Origin: Sphingomonadales bacterium UBA2683 | Lineage (GTDB): Bacteria; Pseudomonadota; Alphaproteobacteria; Sphingomonadales; Sphingomonadaceae | DNA: 64,000 bases | Direction: 5' to 3' | NCBI GenBank assembly: GCA_002354635.1 | Contig: DELZ01000004.1 | Coordinates: 308,256-372,255 of the forward strand | Part shown: in pieces, positions 25,866 through 34,067 of the stretch | How positions within the stretch are numbered: position 1 is the stretch's first letter | Layout: each line of letters starts with the position of its first letter | Notes under the pieces: generated by a model | Database searches by the model: none | Told to the model about the DNA's origin: nothing | What the model saw: the letters and a program-made list of their open reading frames with translations, nothing else | Position numbers and translations under genes: made by a program

Positions 25866-25886
25866 CTTGCCGTCTTTCGGAGCGGA

Positions 25887-27563
25887 TCAACCGCCAGCGC
25901 GACTCTGGTCCCGGGTAGCGCGGAATTCGTCACCTTCGTTCCAGTTGGGCCATGCTTCGGTCATCGCCAGCATCCGGCCGACCGTGTAATAGACTTTCAG
26001 ATCGCCCATCACGCCGGTCCAGTCCCACTCCGGATTATATTCGTCCTTGGGACCGTGATAGCGATTGTCGGTATAGTCCTTGGCCACCGCCTCGCCGGCT
26101 TCCCGGCCGCCGTCCACCAGATCCTCACCGCCTTCGAAATAGATCATCGGTACGCCCAGCTTGGCAAAGCTGAAATGGTCGGACCGGTAATAATAGCCCT
26201 TCTCCGGTGTCGGCTCGGCTTCGGCTACACGGCCATCGCCCTTCAATGCCGCCTCCAGATAGCCATCCAGCTGTGATTTGCCTTTGCCGACCACGATGAC
26301 ATTCTTTGCCGGTCCAGCCATGCCAAAGGCATCCATATTCACACCGCCAACCGTCTGGCTGAGTGGATAAATCGGATTTTCAGCGTAATATTTGGAGCCG
26401 AGCAGGCCCGATTCCTCGGCCGTTACCGCCAGAAAAATCACGCTGCGATCCGGCGCCCCTGCCTTGACATAGGCTTCTGCCAGAGCAACCAAAGCGGCCG
26501 TACCCGTAGCATTGTCGACTGCACCATTGCAGATATCATCGCCATCCGGCGCGGGCTTGCAGCGCCCGAGATGATCCCAGTGAGCGGTATAGATGACATA
26601 TTCATCAGGACGGGTCTTGCCTTTCAAAATGCCTACGACATTCTTGCTATCGGTTTTCTGGATGTCGTTTTCCAGCGAAACGGTGGCCTTCAGCTTCAAG
26701 TCCACTGCCTTGAAACCCTTTTTCCTCGCCGCCGCCATTTGGGTGGTCAAATCCTGGCCCGCAGCAGCAAAGACTTTCGCCGCAGCATCTTTCTGGATCC
26801 AGCCGTTCAGCTTGGTCTGGTCCGCTCCACCATTGGCCGACTGCGCATAGAACTGCTCGCCGGTCCAGCTGGATTCCACGACGTTCCAGCCATAGGCTGC
26901 CGGAGCTGTATCGTGGATGATGATAGCTGCCGCAGCGCCCTGCCGCGCCGCCTCTTCATATTTATACGTCCAGCGGCCATAATAGGTCATCGCCCGACCG
27001 CCGAATTCGCCTTCCAGGCTTTCGGTACCAAAGTCCGGATCGTTGACCAGGATAACCACTGTCTTGCCCTTGACGTCGATACCGGCATAGTCGTTCCAGC
27101 CGCGCTCCGGCGCGTTAATTCCATAGCCGACGAACACCATGTCACTGTCGGTGACTTCGATTTTCGGCTGTTCCTGATAGCTGGTGACGACAAATTCGCT
27201 GCCAAATTCAAAAGACAAGGCAGTAGCACCACCACTGACTTGCAGAGGAGACGTATTTTTTGCCGTAATCCCGACCAGCGGCACTTCCTGAAACCAGCTG
27301 TCGCCGTTGCCCGGCGCCAGTCCGGCTGCAGCAAATTTTTCGGAGATCAGCTTGGTCGTCTTTTCTTCGCCCGCTGTGCCAGGAGCACGACCCTCATAGG
27401 CATCGGAAGAAAGCTCTTCGGTGATCGATTTCATCGTTTCCACCGACAATTCCGGCGCGGCGATTTCGGGAATCGCAAGGGTTGCATCTTCCTCTTCGAT
27501 TTTGGTGCAACCGGCCAGTACCAGTGGGGGCAGGAGAAGCGTTAGCAGCGACCGTTTGAACAT
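25887..27563 (-). CDS. M28 family metallopeptidase, lipoprotein, with PA domain
   Basis: 558 residues. Start at the ATG at 27561-27563, preceded by AAGGA, gives a lipobox LVLAGC (Cys19). A PA-type insert carries VFVGYGINAPERGWNDYAG and GKTVVILVNDPDFG. The M28 zinc and catalytic motifs follow: AHWDHLGR, CNGAVDNATG, TAEESGLLGSKYY, NMDAFG and the final RYHGPKDEY. The enzyme is probably an envelope-attached aminopeptidase. First gene of the agu run; divergent from the S9 peptidase gene over about 160 bases, which should hold both promoters. Confidence 0.9.
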   Translation of the reverse strand: MFKRSLLTLLLPPLVLAGCTKIEEEDATLAIPEIAAPELSVETMKSITEELSSDAYEGRAPGTAGEEKTTKLISEKFAAAGLAPGNGDSWFQEVPLVGITAKNTSPLQVSGGATALSFEFGSEFVVTSYQEQPKIEVTDSDMVFVGYGINAPERGWNDYAGIDVKGKTVVILVNDPDFGTESLEGEFGGRAMTYYGRWTYKYEEAARQGAAAAIIIHDTAPAAYGWNVVESSWTGEQFYAQSANGGADQTKLNGWIQKDAAAKVFAAAGQDLTTQMAAARKKGFKAVDLKLKATVSLENDIQKTDSKNVVGILKGKTRPDEYVIYTAHWDHLGRCKPAPDGDDICNGAVDNATGTAALVALAEAYVKAGAPDRSVIFLAVTAEESGLLGSKYYAENPIYPLSQTVGGVNMDAFGMAGPAKNVIVVGKGKSQLDGYLEAALKGDGRVAEAEPTPEKGYYYRSDHFSFAKLGVPMIYFEGGEDLVDGGREAGEAVAKDYTDNRYHGPKDEYNPEWDWTGVMGDLKVYYTVGRMLAMTEAWPNWNEGDEFRATRDQSRAGG

Positions 27564-27723
27564 ATTGCGTTTCCTTCTGAAATTTTCGGCGTGCAAGATC
27601 ATGGCACGGTCAATGGCAGACGATTTTCGGCAAGGCAAGAAGCGTCGCGATTCAATTTCCGGGGTTGCCAAAACATTTCGAGTTCGCGATGTTCGGTGGT
27701 GAATATTTCAGGGGAGAGTTTTT

Positions 27724-29685
27724 GTGTTTCGTAATAGTTTAGTTTTTGTTTCATTGGCGACTTCGACGGCCTTTGGCATTCCCGCCGCTTTGGCAAATGA
27801 AAAAGCCGAAATTTTCGGTGCCATGCCGGCGATCCGCGATATCAGCCTGTCACCGGACGGAACGAAGATTGCCTTCATCTCTCCCGGTCCGGGAAAAATG
27901 TCGGATCTCTATACCATTGATCTGGCCAAGGGCGACACGCCCACGCGGGTGATGAGTTCCTCGGGTGAACCGGAAAACCTGCAGTGGTGCGGATGGGTTT
28001 CGAATGCGCGCCTTGCGTGCCGTCTGGGCGGCCTCAAGGAACAGGCCGGTGAAATATATGGATTTGGCACCATTTTCGCGATCGACTCGAATGGCGAAAA
28101 CGCCAGACAGCTGACGCTGGAAAAAGACGCGAACACGCTGACCTACAGTCTGGGCAGCGGTGACATCATCGACTGGTTGCCGGACGAACAAAATGCCGTT
28201 CTGATGAGTCGATATCATCCCGAGCAGAGCTCGAACGGGACGAGAATTGTAAACCGGAATTTCGGGTGGGCCGTGGAGCGCATCGATACAATCACGGGCA
28301 AGGCAAAATTTGTCGAGAGGCCAGCCGACGAAGCCATCGAATATATCAGCGACGGGGAGGGCAATGTCCGGATCAAGGGCATGCGGACAAAACTCGGCGC
28401 AACGGAGCGCGATTCCGGTCGCATAAAATATTATTATATGAATGAGAAGGACGACTGGGTCGAACTGGGCCAACTCGACTATGCCAATCGCAGTGGGTTC
28501 AACCCTTATGCGGTAGACAAGACTCGCAATGCGGTGTTCGGTTTCGCGCCCTTTAAGGGGCGCCAGGCCCTGATATCGCTCAAGCTCGACGGCAGCGGAG
28601 AACAAGAAATACTGGTTGCCAACGACCAGGTCGATGTCGATGGACTCATCCGCATCGGGCGCAAGAATCGTGTCGTCGGCGCCAGCTATGCGATCGAGAA
28701 ACGCGAAGCCATCTATTTCGATGAAGGCCTCGAAAAACTGGCGACTGGTTTGGCCAATGCTCTGGGTGGAGAAAGCGCGATCAATTTCTCCGACTCCAGC
28801 CAGGATGAGAGCAAGCTGCTGATTTGGGCGGGCTCGGACATCGATCCGGGGCAATATTTCCTTTTTGACCGCGGCACCAAACAGCTGCGACCGCTGCTGG
28901 GCGTCAGACCGAAAGTCGAAACCCAGAATTTGGCGACGGTGAAGCCGATCACTTTCCCGGCCGCAGATGGCACGCAGATTCCTGGTTACCTGACCCTGCC
29001 CAAGGGTGTGGAACCGAAGAACCTGCCGGCCATTGTCATCCCCCACGGTGGCCCAGAATCCCGGGATGAATGGGGTTTTGACTGGCTCGCGCAGTTTTTC
29101 GTCAGCCAGGGCTATGCCGTGTTGCAGCCCAATTTCCGCGGCTCGGCAGGCTATGGTGATGACTGGTTTCTGGAAAACGGCTACAAGTCCTGGAAAGTCG
29201 CGATTGGCGATGTTTCTGACGGTGGCCGCTGGCTGATCAATCAGGGCATCGCCAAGCCGGAGGCGCTATCCATAGTGGGATGGTCCTACGGGGGCTATGC
29301 CGCGCTGCAATCAGCCGCGACCTATCCCGACCTGTTCAAGGCCGTTATCGCGATTGCGCCGGTTACAGACCTGGCGCTCAAGAAAAACAGCAATAACAAT
29401 AACTATAGCAGCGTCGTTGAAGACGACCGCGTCGGAAGCGGTCCCCATGTCAGGGAAGGATCGCCGGCGCAAAATGCCGACAGGATCAAGGCGCCGGTAT
29501 TGCTGTTCCACGGCGACCTCGATCAGAATGTCCTGATCAATCAGTCCAAGATGATGGAAGACAAGCTCAAAGATGCCGGCAAGGCCGTGACTTTCATCGA
29601 ATATAAGGGCTTGGAGCATAGTTTGCAGAATTCGGCATCCCGCATTGACATGCTGACCAGATCGGCAGCATTCCTGCCGAAGTAA
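27724..29685 (+). CDS. Exported S9 family (prolyl oligopeptidase-type) peptidase
   Basis: 653 residues, GTG start with GGGGAGAG upstream. Signal peptide about 1-25 (ending AALA before NEKAE). N-terminal beta-propeller with WD/PD40-like repeats (ISLSPDGTKIAFIS). C-terminal alpha/beta hydrolase domain with S521 in GWSYGGY, Asp in LFHGDLDQNV and His in LEHSLQ. Likely a dipeptidyl- or acylaminoacyl-peptidase acting in the periplasm on peptides; together with two M28 enzymes nearby it suggests active use of peptides as nutrients. Followed by a strong terminator. Confidence 0.92.
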   Translation: MFRNSLVFVSLATSTAFGIPAALANEKAEIFGAMPAIRDISLSPDGTKIAFISPGPGKMSDLYTIDLAKGDTPTRVMSSSGEPENLQWCGWVSNARLACRLGGLKEQAGEIYGFGTIFAIDSNGENARQLTLEKDANTLTYSLGSGDIIDWLPDEQNAVLMSRYHPEQSSNGTRIVNRNFGWAVERIDTITGKAKFVERPADEAIEYISDGEGNVRIKGMRTKLGATERDSGRIKYYYMNEKDDWVELGQLDYANRSGFNPYAVDKTRNAVFGFAPFKGRQALISLKLDGSGEQEILVANDQVDVDGLIRIGRKNRVVGASYAIEKREAIYFDEGLEKLATGLANALGGESAINFSDSSQDESKLLIWAGSDIDPGQYFLFDRGTKQLRPLLGVRPKVETQNLATVKPITFPAADGTQIPGYLTLPKGVEPKNLPAIVIPHGGPESRDEWGFDWLAQFFVSQGYAVLQPNFRGSAGYGDDWFLENGYKSWKVAIGDVSDGGRWLINQGIAKPEALSIVGWSYGGYAALQSAATYPDLFKAVIAIAPVTDLALKKNSNNNNYSSVVEDDRVGSGPHVREGSPAQNADRIKAPVLLFHGDLDQNVLINQSKMMEDKLKDAGKAVTFIEYKGLEHSLQNSASRIDMLTRSAAFLPK

Positions 29686-29701
29686 TCGGCCTCCCACGGA
29701 C

Positions 29702-29734
29702 AAAAAAAGGGCGGCCTTTCGGGCCGCCCTTTTT
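29702..29734. terminator. Bidirectional intrinsic terminator between S9 peptidase and rpsD
   Basis: A 10-base GC-rich stem (AAGGGCGGCC / GGCCGCCCTT) with a TTTC-type loop, flanked by an A run on the left and a T run on the right. It therefore works on both strands for the convergent S9 peptidase and rpsD genes. Confidence 0.88.
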
Positions 29735-29752
29735 GATTCGATAAGTGATCAA

Positions 29753-30367
29753 TTAGCGCGAATAGAATTCGACAACCAGATTGGGTTCCATGGTCACCGG
29801 ATAAGGAACTTCATCCAGTGTAGGGATACGGACATAGGTTACCTTGTCGGTACCATCGGGTGTCACATATTCCGGAATATCGCGTTCTGGCAGGCTCTGT
29901 GCTTCGATAACGAGCAGCATTTCCTTGGCCTTGTCGCTCAACGAAACCACATCGCCGGGAACAACCTTGCGCGATGCAACATTGCATTTGACGCCGTTGA
30001 CACGGATATGGCCGTGGCTGACCAGCTGACGGGCAGCAAAGATGGTCGGGGTGAACTTGGCGCGATAGACAACCATGTCGAGGCGCTGCTCGAGCAGGCC
30101 GATCAGGTTCTGGCTCGTATCGCCTTTCATCGCTGCGGCTTCCTTATAAGCGCGGCGGAACTGCTTTTCCGTCACATCGCCATAATAGCCTTTCAGCTTC
30201 TGCTTGGCGCGCAGCTGGATACCGAAGTCGGACAGTTTGCCCTTGCGGCGCTGGCCGTGCTGGCCCGGACCATAGTCGCGGCGATTGACGGGTGATTTGG
30301 GACGGCCCCAGATATTCTCGCCCATACGACGATCAAGTTTATATTTGGAACTGGTACGTTTGGTCAT
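29753..30367 (-). CDS. rpsD: 30S ribosomal protein S4
   Basis: Primary 16S rRNA-binding protein of the small subunit. 204 residues, full length, beginning TKRTSSKYKLDRRMGENIWG. The S4 RNA-binding domain shows LEQRLDMVVYRAKF, ARQLVSHGHIRVNG and the C-terminal NLVVEFYSR. No zinc-type cysteine cluster at the N-terminus. Monocistronic here: terminator downstream and about 230 bases upstream to the divergent chorismate mutase gene. Confidence 0.98.
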   Translation of the reverse strand: MTKRTSSKYKLDRRMGENIWGRPKSPVNRRDYGPGQHGQRRKGKLSDFGIQLRAKQKLKGYYGDVTEKQFRRAYKEAAAMKGDTSQNLIGLLEQRLDMVVYRAKFTPTIFAARQLVSHGHIRVNGVKCNVASRKVVPGDVVSLSDKAKEMLLVIEAQSLPERDIPEYVTPDGTDKVTYVRIPTLDEVPYPVTMEPNLVVEFYSR

Positions 30368-30596
30368 ATCAATGACTCCTGATTTGCTGTTTCTAAGTCT
30401 TCCCGGAGCGCACCATCAAAACCAGATCATATCTGGATCTTGATGCGGCCACCGCTTCACCGGGGTGCGGGACCAATTGCAAGAGCGCGCCTATGGCGAG
30501 CAAAGCGGCCATTGTCAACAGTCTTGGCCCGCGAAAATCGCCCAGAATTCCGCAACAGCTCTCGACTCTCCATCCGCCTCAGATTAATGCCCGAAC

Positions 30597-30905
30597 ATGA
30601 CCGAAACCACATCATTGCCGCCCATGGAAACCATGACCGATGTCCGACAGCAGGTGGACCGGATCGACGCGGAAATCATCGCCCTGATGGCGCAGCGATT
30701 TGCCTGCATGGATGCCGCCGCCCGGATCAAGCAGGACCGGAATGTCGTGCGCGATGAAGAACGCAAGGCAGCGGTCCTGCAAAACGTCAAACAGCTGGCT
30801 GCAGCAGCGCGCATTCCGGTGCCAACGATGGCAGCGATCTGGGAAATGCTGGTAGAAACGTCGATCGGTTATGAATTGCAAAAATGGGACCAGTTGCGCA
30901 AATAG
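30597..30905 (+). CDS. Chorismate mutase, AroQ type
   Basis: 102-residue stand-alone AroQ-fold domain, converting chorismate to prephenate for Phe/Tyr synthesis. Helix 1 has VRQQVDRIDAEIIALMAQRF with the essential arginine, then ARIKQDRNVVRDEERKAAVL and the C-terminal WEMLVETSIGYELQKW. Several starts are possible (Met1, Met10, Met13); the most upstream ATG is given, though Met13 has a GGA-type ribosome site. Its short form also resembles isochorismate pyruvate lyases, but no siderophore genes are nearby. Converges with trmJ, 12 bases between stops. Confidence 0.88.
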   Translation: MTETTSLPPMETMTDVRQQVDRIDAEIIALMAQRFACMDAAARIKQDRNVVRDEERKAAVLQNVKQLAAAARIPVPTMAAIWEMLVETSIGYELQKWDQLRK

Positions 30906-30917
30906 CGGCATTGAATT

Positions 30918-31658
30918 CTATTTTTCGGCTTTGTCCTTCCGCGGTGGTCTTTCCAGCGACGAGACAACTCCGCGCCATGTCTTGACCTCTTCCGTTGTCC
31001 ATGCAGGCTTGGTCAACATATTCCGCAACGTCACTTTTGTCGCCACCGCCCGTTCCGGTGGATAGAAATAACCGTTTTTGTCCAGCGCCCGTTCCAGATG
31101 CTCGTAAAACATGTCGAGTTCTTTCTGGGGCGCGGGTTCGGCCCGCTTCTTCTCCAGCGTCGGCTGCACATTGGCCGCACTATCCATTTTGGACAGTTCA
31201 TAGGCCACAAGGATGACCGCCTGCGCCAGATTGAGCGATCCGAATTCCGGGTTGATCGGAACGGTTATGATCTTGCGTGCCAATTCCACATCGACCACTT
31301 CCAGGCCGGCGCGCTCCGGTCCGAACAGGATCGCGCATTTGCCACTGGCCTGCGCCATGTCTTCGGCAGCCTCCCACGGGGTGAGGACCGTCTTGGTCAT
31401 CCCGCGCTTGCGGACCGTAGTCGCATAGACATGCGCACAATCGGCTACGGCTTCCGCGGTGGTTTCAAAAATTTGAGCCTGTTCCAGGACTTGGTCAGCC
31501 CCCGATGCTGATGGACCGGCAGCCGGATTGGGCCAGCCATCCCTTGGGTCGACTATGCGCATTTCGGTCAACCCGAAATTGAGCATCGCCCGTGCTGCTT
31601 TTCCGATATTTTCGCCGAGTTGCGGGTTGACCAATATGATGGCGGGCTGGTTCTTCAC
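30918..31658 (-). CDS. trmJ: TrmJ-type tRNA/rRNA 2'-O-methyltransferase (SpoU family)
   Basis: SPOUT-class SAM methyltransferase, by family acting on Cm32/Um32 of tRNA. 246 residues. N-terminal IILVNPQLGENIGKAARAMLNFG, central ILFGPERAGLE, and the knot region VPINPEFGSLNLAQAVILVAYEL are diagnostic. C-terminal TrmJ-like extension (ELDMFYEHLERALDKNGYF). The ATG overlaps the nrdR stop (31655-31658). Last gene of the rpiB-glyA-nrdR-trmJ run. Confidence 0.93.
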   Translation of the reverse strand: MKNQPAIILVNPQLGENIGKAARAMLNFGLTEMRIVDPRDGWPNPAAGPSASGADQVLEQAQIFETTAEAVADCAHVYATTVRKRGMTKTVLTPWEAAEDMAQASGKCAILFGPERAGLEVVDVELARKIITVPINPEFGSLNLAQAVILVAYELSKMDSAANVQPTLEKKRAEPAPQKELDMFYEHLERALDKNGYFYPPERAVATKVTLRNMLTKPAWTTEEVKTWRGVVSSLERPPRKDKAEK

Positions 31659-32116
31659 GCTCCGTCGATATCTTTCACACTGCCAGCAAATTCCTTGAAA
31701 TCCTTGGCTTCTGTAAAGTCCTTATAGACCGAGGCGAAGCGGATATAGGCGACACTATCGAGACCTTTCAAGCCGTCCATCACCATTTCGCCGATTTTCT
31801 TGGAAGGAATTTCGGTTTCGCCGCTGGTTTCCAGCTGGCGCTGGATTCCGGAAACGAGCTGGTCCATCTGCTCCTGGGCGAGACCGCGCTTGCGGCAAGC
31901 GAGAGAAACCGACAGATCAATTTTGGACCGGTCAAAAGGTTCCTTGCGATCCTCGCTCTTCACCACGGTGATTTCACGCAATTGCACACGTTCGAAGGTC
32001 GTGAAGCGCGCCCCACAGCTCTCGCACTGCCGACGACGCCGGATCGTTGTATTGTCCTCGGTGGGACGGCTGTCCTTCACCTGGCTGTCGTCGTGAGCAC
32101 AAAAGGGGCAACGCAT
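31655..32116 (-). CDS. nrdR: Transcriptional repressor of ribonucleotide reductase genes
   Basis: Zinc-ribbon plus ATP-cone repressor. It starts MRCPFCAHDD (C3, C6), with the second zinc pair in CESCGARFTTFER, then the ATP-cone (VVKSEDRKEPFDRSKI, SLACRKRGL) to about residue 140. 153 residues, normal. It senses dATP/ATP and represses nrd genes, which are not in this window. Sits 15 bases after glyA, a common partner. Confidence 0.97.
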   Translation of the reverse strand: MRCPFCAHDDSQVKDSRPTEDNTTIRRRRQCESCGARFTTFERVQLREITVVKSEDRKEPFDRSKIDLSVSLACRKRGLAQEQMDQLVSGIQRQLETSGETEIPSKKIGEMVMDGLKGLDSVAYIRFASVYKDFTEAKDFKEFAGSVKDIDGA

Positions 32117-32131
32117 GATCGGTCTTTCTGA

Positions 32132-33439
32132 TTAAACCGGATAAATCGGGAAACGGTCACACAGCGCCTGCACCCGCTCGCGAACATCCGCTTCCACGGA
32201 CGGATCACCGCCCTCGCCTTTTTGCCGCAGCCCATCCAGCACATCGGCGACCATGTCGCCGATCAACCGGAATTCGGCAGGTCCGAAGCCGCGGGTCGTG
32301 CCAGCCGGCGAACCAACCCGGATACCACTGGTCTTCATCGGTGGCTGTGGATCGTTCGGGATGCTGTTCTTGTTGCAGGTGATGCCTGCCCGTTCGAGCG
32401 CTTCGTCGGCGTCACGTCCGGTGATTCCAAGCGGCGACAGGTCGATCAGAGCAAGATGGGTGTCAGTGCCACCGGCTACCACGTCTGCACCGCGTTCCTT
32501 CAGCGTTGCGGCCAGAACCTTGGCATTTTCGATGACAGCTGCCGAATAGCTCTTAAACTCCGGTCGCAATGCTTCTCCAAAGGCGACCGCCTTGGCTGCG
32601 ATCACGTGCATCAGCGGGCCACCCTGCAGACCCGGGAAAACGGCCGAATTGATTTTCTTGGCAATGGCTTCGTCGTTGGTCAGAATCATACCACCGCGAG
32701 GACCCCGCAAGGTCTTGTGGGTCGTGGTCGTCACAACATGCGCGTGATCCAGTGGACTGGGGTGCAGTCCGGTGGCAACCAAGCCCGCGAAATGCGCCAT
32801 ATCGACCATGAAAATGGCCCCAACTATATCCGCAATCGCGCGGAATTTCGCAAAATCAATCTGCCGAGGATAGGCGGAACCACCAGCAATAATGAGTTTC
32901 GGCTGGTGCTCCTTGGCCAGCGCCTCGACTTCGGCATAGTTGATCAGATGGTCGTCATCGTTGACGCCATATTGGACCGCATTGAACCATTTGCCCGACT
33001 GGGCCGGCTTTGCTCCGTGAGTCAGATGGCCACCGGCATCGAGCGACATGCCCAATATAGTATCGCCCGGCTTCGCCAGCGCGAGCATCACTGCGCCATT
33101 GGCTTGGGCACCCGAATGCGGCTGTACATTGGCAAAGCCGCAATTGAACAACTGCTTGGCGCGTTCGATTGCCAGCGTCTCGACATCATCCGAAGGCGCA
33201 CAGCCTTGATAATAGCGGCGCCCGGGATAGCCTTCTGCATATTTGTTGGTAAACACAGAGCCCTGCGCCTGCAGCACCGCCTTGGACACTATATTTTCCG
33301 AGGCAATCAGCTCGATCTGGTTCTGCTGGCGCGACAGTTCCGCATTGATCGCTCCCGCCACGGCCGGATCGCTCTCGTCGACAGAAAAGTCGAAAAAACC
33401 GGTCTGTCTGATATCCTGCATATCTGCGACGTTGCTCAT
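32132..33439 (-). CDS. glyA: Serine hydroxymethyltransferase
   Basis: PLP enzyme interconverting serine and glycine with tetrahydrofolate; main source of one-carbon units, also feeding purine synthesis. 435 residues. Substrate motif IELIASENIVS (42-52), NKYAEGYPGRRYYQGC, and PLP lysine K242 in TTTTHKTLRGPRGG. A short N-terminal extension of about 15 residues (MSNVADMQDIRQTGFF) precedes the usual start. ATG overlaps the rpiB stop (33436-33439). No glycine riboswitch is visible. Confidence 0.98.
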   Translation of the reverse strand: MSNVADMQDIRQTGFFDFSVDESDPAVAGAINAELSRQQNQIELIASENIVSKAVLQAQGSVFTNKYAEGYPGRRYYQGCAPSDDVETLAIERAKQLFNCGFANVQPHSGAQANGAVMLALAKPGDTILGMSLDAGGHLTHGAKPAQSGKWFNAVQYGVNDDDHLINYAEVEALAKEHQPKLIIAGGSAYPRQIDFAKFRAIADIVGAIFMVDMAHFAGLVATGLHPSPLDHAHVVTTTTHKTLRGPRGGMILTNDEAIAKKINSAVFPGLQGGPLMHVIAAKAVAFGEALRPEFKSYSAAVIENAKVLAATLKERGADVVAGGTDTHLALIDLSPLGITGRDADEALERAGITCNKNSIPNDPQPPMKTSGIRVGSPAGTTRGFGPAEFRLIGDMVADVLDGLRQKGEGGDPSVEADVRERVQALCDRFPIYPV

Positions 33440-33888
33440 GCGTTTGCTCCTTCAATGGATGGTGCGGACAATTTATCGACCCGGCGCTGATGCCGGTCGC
33501 CGCCGAATTCGGTTTTCAGAAAGACATCAAGACAGTCTTTCGCAATTTCGATTCCGACAAGTCGCGCTCCCATGGCGATAACATTTGCATCATTATGTTC
33601 GCGCGACAGTCTGGCAGACAATCCCTCGGAAACCAGGGCACAGCGACAGGCCGGATGGCGATTGACTGCAATGGATATACCAATACCCGATCCGCAAAGG
33701 GCGACACCGCGCTCGGCTCGCCCCGAAGCTACTTCCTCGGCCAGTTTGTATCCATAGTCGGGATAGTCGACACTGTCGGTGGTAATCGGGCCCAGGTCAG
33801 TGACACTGTGTCCCGCGTCCTGCAACCATCCAACCAGCGCAGCCTTCATTTCAAGAGCGGCATGATCGGAGGCTATGGCGATGCGCAT
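33436..33888 (-). CDS. rpiB: Ribose-5-phosphate isomerase B
   Basis: Interconverts ribulose-5-P and ribose-5-P in the pentose phosphate pathway. 150 residues, beginning IAIASDHAALEMK. Contains the catalytic-cysteine loop GVALCGSGIGISIAVNR and the later EHNDANVIAMGAR motif. First gene of the coupled rpiB-glyA-nrdR-trmJ run; about 180 bases separate it from the kup stop upstream. A weak TTGGTG...TACTAA promoter could lie about 50 bases before the start but is not strong enough to list separately. Confidence 0.96.
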   Translation of the reverse strand: MRIAIASDHAALEMKAALVGWLQDAGHSVTDLGPITTDSVDYPDYGYKLAEEVASGRAERGVALCGSGIGISIAVNRHPACRCALVSEGLSARLSREHNDANVIAMGARLVGIEIAKDCLDVFLKTEFGGDRHQRRVDKLSAPSIEGANA

Positions 33889-34067
33889 GGGCTATTCCCG
33901 TGGTTAGAATCGATGGGCCGCTATTTAGTAGAGAGTCTGGCGATAGGCCACCAAATATTTGACGCGCCGCACCATTTGACATGCGACTCACGGTCAATTC
34001 CGGCGACCGCCGGATCTAATCCTGATCAACAAATGTTCGAACCCTCAACAGCTCAGGGTCAGAGCGC

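Noticed and set aside
32117..33900. Glycine riboswitch before glyA
   Set aside because: glyA overlaps the rpiB stop by four bases, so there is no room for a leader, and no tandem aptamer is visible before rpiB.
34000..34013. CCGGCG / CGCCGG inverted repeat between kup and rpiB
   Set aside because: The loop would be only 2 bases and there is no T tract; probably composition rather than function.
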